A stretch of 47,866 nt of DNA, taken from assembly GCA_012840225.1 (NCBI GenBank), contig DULU01000018.1, positions 1 to 47,866 of the forward strand, read 5' to 3'. Shown here piece after piece: positions 43,876 to 47,866 of the stretch. Origin of the DNA: Bacillota bacterium. Its GTDB lineage: Bacteria; Bacillota; Limnochordia; DTU080. The stretch's first letter is position 1; each line of letters begins with the position of its first letter. The notes beneath the pieces were generated by a model. It did not search any database, had not been told where the DNA came from, and saw only the letters and a program-made list of their open reading frames with translations. The translations under genes were made by a program, and so were the position numbers.

Positions 43876-44541
43876 TTAGCGGCAGGTGCGATACCCGAAC
43901 AGTCCCAAGAACATTGTATAGATCACGATGCTGTAAACACTGAAGCGTTCAAACACGCCGAAAAGCTCTTTAGGCGCCACCCCTGTGCCGATGGCTCCAA
44001 TAAACATCAAGAGGAGCGCAATGAGCCCGAGGATGGCTAGAGGTTTGGTTTCCTCATCTCGGCGCCCGCCGGTGAATATCAACAGCAGCGAGATGATGGA
44101 AAGAAGCACTACAGCCGGCGTCACCACATAAAAATGCATGATGTCCTGAAAAGTGCCCTGAAATCCTTGGCTGGTGAGCGGAAACAGAGTGTAGCCAACA
44201 GCCGATACCCAGATCATGACGGTGTAAAGATAGAGGCCCAGCCGGAAGTGGCGGTTCAGACGGTTGGCGACGACCAGGCTGACCGCCGTGCAGCAAAGCA
44301 CGGAAAAGAGCGCGTAGAGAAAGGAAAACCTGGAAGCGACAATAAAGGAAGGGGCATCTGTAGCGGTAAGGTCGCTAACGGCCTGTCGCAGGCTGCTGTA
44401 GCCGGGATAGTTCCGGATGCCCAAGTAGACGTGAAGAAAATAGAACAAGGCCGCCGCCACACCTGAAAGGCAGAGCAGGCGCAGGAGCTTCGTCTCCCGG
44501 CAGATTTCACTGCCGGCTGCCGCTTCCCGACGATCCGTCAT
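43876..44541 (-). CDS. DUF998-like integral membrane protein
   Basis: This 221-residue membrane protein has six hydrophobic segments. It has the DUF998 pattern: a first loop with NYPGYSSLRQAVSDLTATDAP, then FPLTSQGFQGTFQDIMHFYV between helices 3 and 4, where the F...HxxxH-like stretch is conserved in the family. Function is unknown. AAGGAG precedes the ATG. It is the last gene of a three-gene operon, 20 bases after the nucleotidyltransferase gene. Confidence 0.85.
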   Translation of the reverse strand: MTDRREAAAGSEICRETKLLRLLCLSGVAAALFYFLHVYLGIRNYPGYSSLRQAVSDLTATDAPSFIVASRFSFLYALFSVLCCTAVSLVVANRLNRHFRLGLYLYTVMIWVSAVGYTLFPLTSQGFQGTFQDIMHFYVVTPAVVLLSIISLLLIFTGGRRDEETKPLAILGLIALLLMFIGAIGTGVAPKELFGVFERFSVYSIVIYTMFLGLFGYRTCR

Positions 44542-44561
44542 ATTATCACTCCTTTACTCCA

Positions 44562-45809
44562 TTAAACGAGAGATTGCCTGAACTTCTCGATGCTTTCATA
44601 TACCTCGAGATTGACTGAGTGTTCTTTCAACCACTGCCGGCATATCCGGTCCACTAGTTCCGTTTCCCGGGCGAGCTTATGAGTCTCATGCGGATCACAG
44701 GCCAAAAGGTTCGGCCAGTCCAGTTCGGCGTAATAGGAACCGAATTCGCGATAAAGATTAAACTTCGCCTGCCGGCCGATGAGGCGATGCAGCTCCGCCA
44801 CCATGCCGCTCAGCTCTTCCTGCTGTCTCCAGGCGGCGATGGCCGCTTCCACACTCCGCTGTGCTTCACAGCAGTTCAGTATTTTCCGCCAGCCGTCTTT
44901 AAGTTCGGGATAGGCGCCGGCAAACACCTCCGGTACCGTTCTGGTGGTAGCGCCAGTGGCGGTTGTGGCGGCAGCAGCGGTGGTGGCACCAACAGCGGTG
45001 GTGGAGGTGGTAGCACCAACAGCGGTGGTGGAGGTGGTAGCACCAACAGCGGTGGTGGAGGTGGTAGCACCAGCGGCGGTGGACTGCTGAAATTGCCAGA
45101 GGATCTGCCTGGTGCCCAAGGCCAGTTCTTCACCGGCAGAGAGGATATCCCGAGGTTGCATGGAAGTGCAGATGGTCTGCACCAGCGTCTCAAATCCTGC
45201 CGGTTTGACAGGCATCTTGGCGGCCTGGGTGACCACGCTGAAATAACCTTCATCAAAGAGCACCTGATTGGCGAGCGCCAAGCATTCCCAGGCAGCAAAT
45301 AGCAAATTAAAGCCGGCATACCTCACATCCACCACATCACCGCCGGCCGCGGCCAGGCGCAGATTGCCGAGGTGGGCCAATACCGCCGGGAAGGCCGTGA
45401 GCGCCCGCCTGATCATCACGGGGCGGGCTTCCGGTTGCTGCAGGGCGACTATCTTCTGCTTGAGTTCCTCCAGGCGCTCCTCTGCGGCTCCGGACTTTAC
45501 ATATACCGGCCTGGCATGAAAAACCAAAGCCGGAGCCAGCGACCAGCCGCGCCATCTGCCTGTGGCCAAACTCTCCAGCCTGTCCCAGCTGAGCGGCCAG
45601 AAGTCAAAGAGGACTCCGGAGATGATCACGGAGCGGGCCACCGGGGGATTTTTCCCTTCCGAGGGTACATAGAACATGTCCAGATCCGAATGGGCGGTGG
45701 CCGTTCCCTTGGCATATGAACCATAATAAGCTACCAGATCGATCTGGTCGGCATAATGTGCGGCGATATAAGCTAAAAAGAGGTTGAGCACCTGAAAAAC
45801 ATCGGGCAT
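44562..45809 (-). CDS. Nucleotidyltransferase-domain protein with tandem-repeat insert
   Basis: This 415-residue protein has an N-terminal nucleotidyltransferase domain. The motif GSYAKGTATAHSDLD (residues 30-44) gives the GS signature and the two metal-binding Asp residues (42 and 44 region). Relatives transfer nucleotides to antibiotics or proteins, and the true substrate here is unknown. The middle and C-terminal parts are helical, in the manner of aminoglycoside/streptomycin-type transferases. Residues about 240-291 are a threonine/alanine-rich insert with three exact TTSTTAVGA units from a 27-bp repeat. It starts 4 bases after the HAD gene stop. Confidence 0.85.
   Translation of the reverse strand: MPDVFQVLNLFLAYIAAHYADQIDLVAYYGSYAKGTATAHSDLDMFYVPSEGKNPPVARSVIISGVLFDFWPLSWDRLESLATGRWRGWSLAPALVFHARPVYVKSGAAEERLEELKQKIVALQQPEARPVMIRRALTAFPAVLAHLGNLRLAAAGGDVVDVRYAGFNLLFAAWECLALANQVLFDEGYFSVVTQAAKMPVKPAGFETLVQTICTSMQPRDILSAGEELALGTRQILWQFQQSTAAGATTSTTAVGATTSTTAVGATTSTTAVGATTAAAATTATGATTRTVPEVFAGAYPELKDGWRKILNCCEAQRSVEAAIAAWRQQEELSGMVAELHRLIGRQAKFNLYREFGSYYAELDWPNLLACDPHETHKLARETELVDRICRQWLKEHSVNLEVYESIEKFRQSLV
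44986..45085. repeat. 27-bp tandem repeats inside the nucleotidyltransferase gene
   Basis: Three to four copies with period 27 bp (units starting near 44986, 45013, 45040 and 45067) contain CACCAACAGCGGTGGTGGAG. They are in frame and encode TTSTTAVGA. The flanks (44940-44985) hold decayed GTGGCGGTTG-like copies. Confidence 0.9.
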
Positions 45810-45813
45810 GGTT

Positions 45814-46515
45814 TCAACCCGCCTTTGTGCCGCCCATCATCCACTGGCCCAGGAGGCTCCGCAGTTCGGCCACATCCCTGGCATCCGCTACCTCATACCG
45901 TCCTTGCGGGTCAAAATGGATGGCCTGCATGCCGAGGCTCTTCGCCGGCTCTATGTCGCATACGGGATTGTCGCCGATATAAATGCATTCCTCGGCCGCT
46001 ACCCCAAGCTTTCTCAGCGCCCAAAGGAATATGCTGGTATCAGGCTTGTTTACACCGAGTTCGCCTGAACCGGCAATGACTTGAAAATAGGAAGCCAACC
46101 GGTGATGCTGCAGGATCCTCCGCAAGGAAGGCGGCCAGTTGGATACTACACCCTGCACGATTCCCGCCTCCCTAAGCTCGGCTAAAAGCGCCGGGATGCC
46201 GGGCACTACGGACCAAATGTCGTAATAGTACGAGAGGCAGGCAGCAAAACGGCGTATCTGCTCTTCCGAGGCCTCAGTCCCTCCGAGCAAGATGGTGGCA
46301 AAATGATAAAACCCTTCCTTTTCCTCATGCAAGGTGCGCCACATCGGCTCATTTTCCCTGCGAAACTGCTCGGCTTTCTGAAAGGTGGCGCTGTCAATCC
46401 AGGCTAGAGGAATGCTGTTGACTTCCAGGCATTGGTAGATGAACTGCTGCACCGGCACCACCGATTTCATGAGCGTGCTGCCCACATCCCACAGCACAGT
46501 CGAGATGGCACTCAT
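45814..46515 (-). CDS. HAD superfamily hydrolase
   Basis: This 233-residue phosphatase-like protein has the HAD motifs visible: motif I LWDVGSTL (Asp10), motif II VVSNWP (Ser125), motif III Lys157 (GVNKPD), and motif IV IGDNPVCDIEPA (Asp182, Asp187). A helical cap lies between motifs I and II. The usual second Asp of motif I (DxD) is Gly12, a variant known in some HAD branches of the DVGxTL kind. GGAAGGA stands 8 bases before the ATG. It is the first gene of the HAD, nucleotidyltransferase and DUF998 operon. Confidence 0.9.
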   Translation of the reverse strand: MSAISTVLWDVGSTLMKSVVPVQQFIYQCLEVNSIPLAWIDSATFQKAEQFRRENEPMWRTLHEEKEGFYHFATILLGGTEASEEQIRRFAACLSYYYDIWSVVPGIPALLAELREAGIVQGVVSNWPPSLRRILQHHRLASYFQVIAGSGELGVNKPDTSIFLWALRKLGVAAEECIYIGDNPVCDIEPAKSLGMQAIHFDPQGRYEVADARDVAELRSLLGQWMMGGTKAG

Positions 46516-46540
46516 AGGCGGATCCTTCCGGATGATAACC

Positions 46541-46570
46541 TCAATTTAAATATACGTTCTTAGCCATCAT
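46541..46570 (-). CDS. Possible 9-residue leader peptide
   Basis: AAGGAGG followed 4 bases later by ATG opens a frame reading MMAKNVYLN and TGA, ending 25 bases before the HAD gene start. The ribosome site is one of the best in the window, which is odd for a chance frame. It could be a leader that couples translation, or the remnant of a lost gene start. Confidence 0.3.
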   Translation of the reverse strand: MMAKNVYLN

Positions 46571-46626
46571 TATGCCTCCTTAAAATTTATAACGATGATT
46601 TAGTTTTATTAATGTTATATATTCAT

Positions 46627-46648
46627 ATAGTGGAAATAATTGGACGCC
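46627..46648. mobile_element. Single IS21-like end remnant
   Basis: ATAGTGGAAATAATTGGACG (extending to 46648) differs at only two positions from the reverse complement of the first end sequence of array copy 1 (41613-41634). This suggests that the same element once ended here, about 3.5 kb from the array. Confidence 0.4.
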
Positions 46649-46671
46649 AAGATCGAGGAAGGAGCGAACTT

Positions 46672-46806
46672 GTGAACCCCGCAGCTTATAATCGTCAACC
46701 TGAAAATATATGGGGAGTGAGACAGATCGGACCGGGGAACCGCTCAACTGGTTCAAACTGGTCTTCCGGGAGTATGCACCGCCGTGGCCGCCGTCCGCCT
46801 AGTTGA
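46672..46806 (+). CDS. Short ORF of unknown nature
   Basis: A GTG at 46672 with AAGGAG 7 bases upstream opens a 44-codon frame beginning MNPAAYNRQPENIWGVRQIG and ending in an Arg/Pro-rich stretch. I recognise no family. The good ribosome site argues for translation; the low-complexity end and the adjacent element remnant argue for a decayed gene. Confidence 0.25.
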   Translation: MNPAAYNRQPENIWGVRQIGPGNRSTGSNWSSGSMHRRGRRPPS

Positions 46807-46814
46807 GAAAAGTT

Positions 46815-46853
46815 CCGGGCATCCATCGTTCCTTCCATACTGTGGATGCCCGG
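46815..46853 (-). terminator. Terminator of the right-edge binding-protein gene
   Basis: A perfect 11-bp stem, CCGGGCATCCA (46815-46825) with TGGATGCCCGG (46843-46853), has a 17-base loop. On the minus strand it is followed by AACTTTTCTC. It lies 15 bases past the stop codon. Confidence 0.8.
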
Positions 46854-46867
46854 ATGGTGTTAGTAAA

Positions 46868-47866
46868 TTATTCGGCAGACAGAAGTGCATTAAGCTCAAC
46901 ATCTATATACTCAAGAGCATTGCTTAGCGATATTTCGCGTTTGCTGACTTTCTCCCACCAGGTTCTAAACACCTGGTTAGTACTTTCTGTAGTAACTCCT
47001 TTGGGGAGCCGATCCATATCAAGCGCTGTAGGTAACACATCAATCCACAAATGTTTGTTATATGGCCGACTTGACGAAGGAGCAAACATTTCTGCAGCTA
47101 ATTGTCTATCCCCAGGTGGGTAAACAGCTATATCCGCATCAATGGATCTTGCCAGCCTTTGAGCCTCAGGGCTGACGATGAATTTTGCTAACTTATATGC
47201 CTCCTCGGGATGCTGGGTTGTAGGGCTAAGTGCCATTGTGGTCACGATGACACCTGTAGTAGAATTTTTCGGACCTACAGGCACAGTCGCCACTTCAAAT
47301 GTCGTACCATAAGTTTCGTTCGGTAAAGAGTAGTATATGTTACCGAGTAACATACCAACCCTACCTTGAGAATAGGTATTAACCGGGTCAGGTCCCTCAA
47401 CTCCCCAACCCATATGAGATCGGTCCTCAACCTCCAGTTGATACATGAATCGCCATGCTTCATGTGCCTCAGGTGTGTTGACGGTCGATCTTCCTGTGTT
47501 GAAGTTATACATATCGGTTCCTGCCGACCATAGCCAAGTGCGAATTCTGTGTTTCCACTGACTATATGTTGCTGTGCCCCAGATGTTTGGTATTCCGTCG
47601 CCATCTGTATCCTTGGTCATACGACGAGCTGCGATGCGGAAGTCTTCCCAGGTCCAATTATAAGCAGGAGGTTGTAGCGCAGCTTCCTGCCAGAGGTCGA
47701 CATTGTAGCATGTATTATAGGTCCACCAATAAAGTGGTATAGCTAATATCCGTCCATTATGAGAAGTAGCTTCGAACAAAGGTAATGGTATCCTCTTATA
47801 CGGGGAATTTGGGTCAGGATCGTTCTTCACCAGATCGGTTATATCTCTAATGAAGTTGCGATAATA
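46868..47866 (-). CDS. ABC transporter family 1 solute-binding protein, partial
   Basis: The frame is open to the right edge; 332 residues are visible and the N-terminal lobe with the signal peptide lies outside. Family traits are IPLYWWTYNTCYNVDLWQEA at the hinge, YNWTWEDFRIAARRM, and TTMALSPTTQHPEEAYKLAK. The loop KDTDGDGIPNIWG resembles a calcium-binding EF-hand loop as in two other binding proteins here. The base composition is more AT-rich than in its neighbours, which may point to separate origin. A terminator follows directly. Confidence 0.9.
   Translation of the reverse strand, partial: YYRNFIRDITDLVKNDPDPNSPYKRIPLPLFEATSHNGRILAIPLYWWTYNTCYNVDLWQEAALQPPAYNWTWEDFRIAARRMTKDTDGDGIPNIWGTATYSQWKHRIRTWLWSAGTDMYNFNTGRSTVNTPEAHEAWRFMYQLEVEDRSHMGWGVEGPDPVNTYSQGRVGMLLGNIYYSLPNETYGTTFEVATVPVGPKNSTTGVIVTTMALSPTTQHPEEAYKLAKFIVSPEAQRLARSIDADIAVYPPGDRQLAAEMFAPSSSRPYNKHLWIDVLPTALDMDRLPKGVTTESTNQVFRTWWEKVSKREISLSNALEYIDVELNALLSAE

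Overview
This window looks like a chromosomal accessory region of a mid-GC, Firmicutes-type bacterium. The supporting signs are strong purine-rich ribosome binding sites, one perfect sigma-A promoter, and MerR/BmrR-like, DppA-like and DUF998 genes. The lifestyle looks like that of a polysaccharide scavenger, possibly of the Limnochordia/Hydrogenispora sort; that placement is inference from gene content. There are no rRNA genes, no tRNA genes I could recognise and no CRISPR array. The coding strand switches often. The most unusual overall property is the abundance of short tandem repeats (6 to 27 bp), found between genes, at gene starts and in frame inside enzymes.

Left part (1-5500): the start of a winged-helix gene running off the left edge; a decayed sigma-factor tail; a two-gene ABC exporter with a TetR regulator; a MerR/GyrI-type regulator behind a textbook 19-bp-spacer promoter containing a perfect palindrome; and a LysE-type exporter. 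Middle left (5500-19600): a sugar/polymer-degradation neighbourhood with four family 1 solute-binding proteins (one missing its N-terminus), an M14 carboxypeptidase, an M55 D-aminopeptidase, a secreted parallel beta-helix protein and a 1147-residue PL6-like polysaccharide lyase. The last two share a C-terminal module. A VapBC-like toxin-antitoxin remnant abuts the truncated binding protein.

Middle (19800-33200, all minus strand): a peptide/nickel-type ABC operon (binding protein, SAM methyltransferase, two permeases, two ATPases) behind a perfect TTGACA-18-TATAAT promoter. Before it comes a seven-gene operon coding for an ECF sigma factor, a membrane anti-sigma-like protein, a bactofilin-like membrane protein, two FtsX/MacB permeases, an HlyD-type adaptor and an ATPase, which suggests a sigma-controlled envelope export machine.

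Right part (33300-47866): a Gfo/Idh/MocA oxidoreductase and a macrodomain protein; then an AraC-type regulator followed by an operon of binding protein, clan-A-type glycoside hydrolase and a secreted jelly-roll-like protein. The AraC regulator carries, fused to its DNA-binding domain, a C-terminal domain clearly homologous to that small secreted protein. This is the best candidate here for an undescribed regulatory arrangement. Upstream lie three direct copies of a roughly 600-bp repeat with ends resembling an IS21-type element, then two gene fragments, a HAD-nucleotidyltransferase-DUF998 operon, and a last family 1 binding protein running off the right edge. Six family 1 binding proteins occur without a single matching sugar permease in the window.
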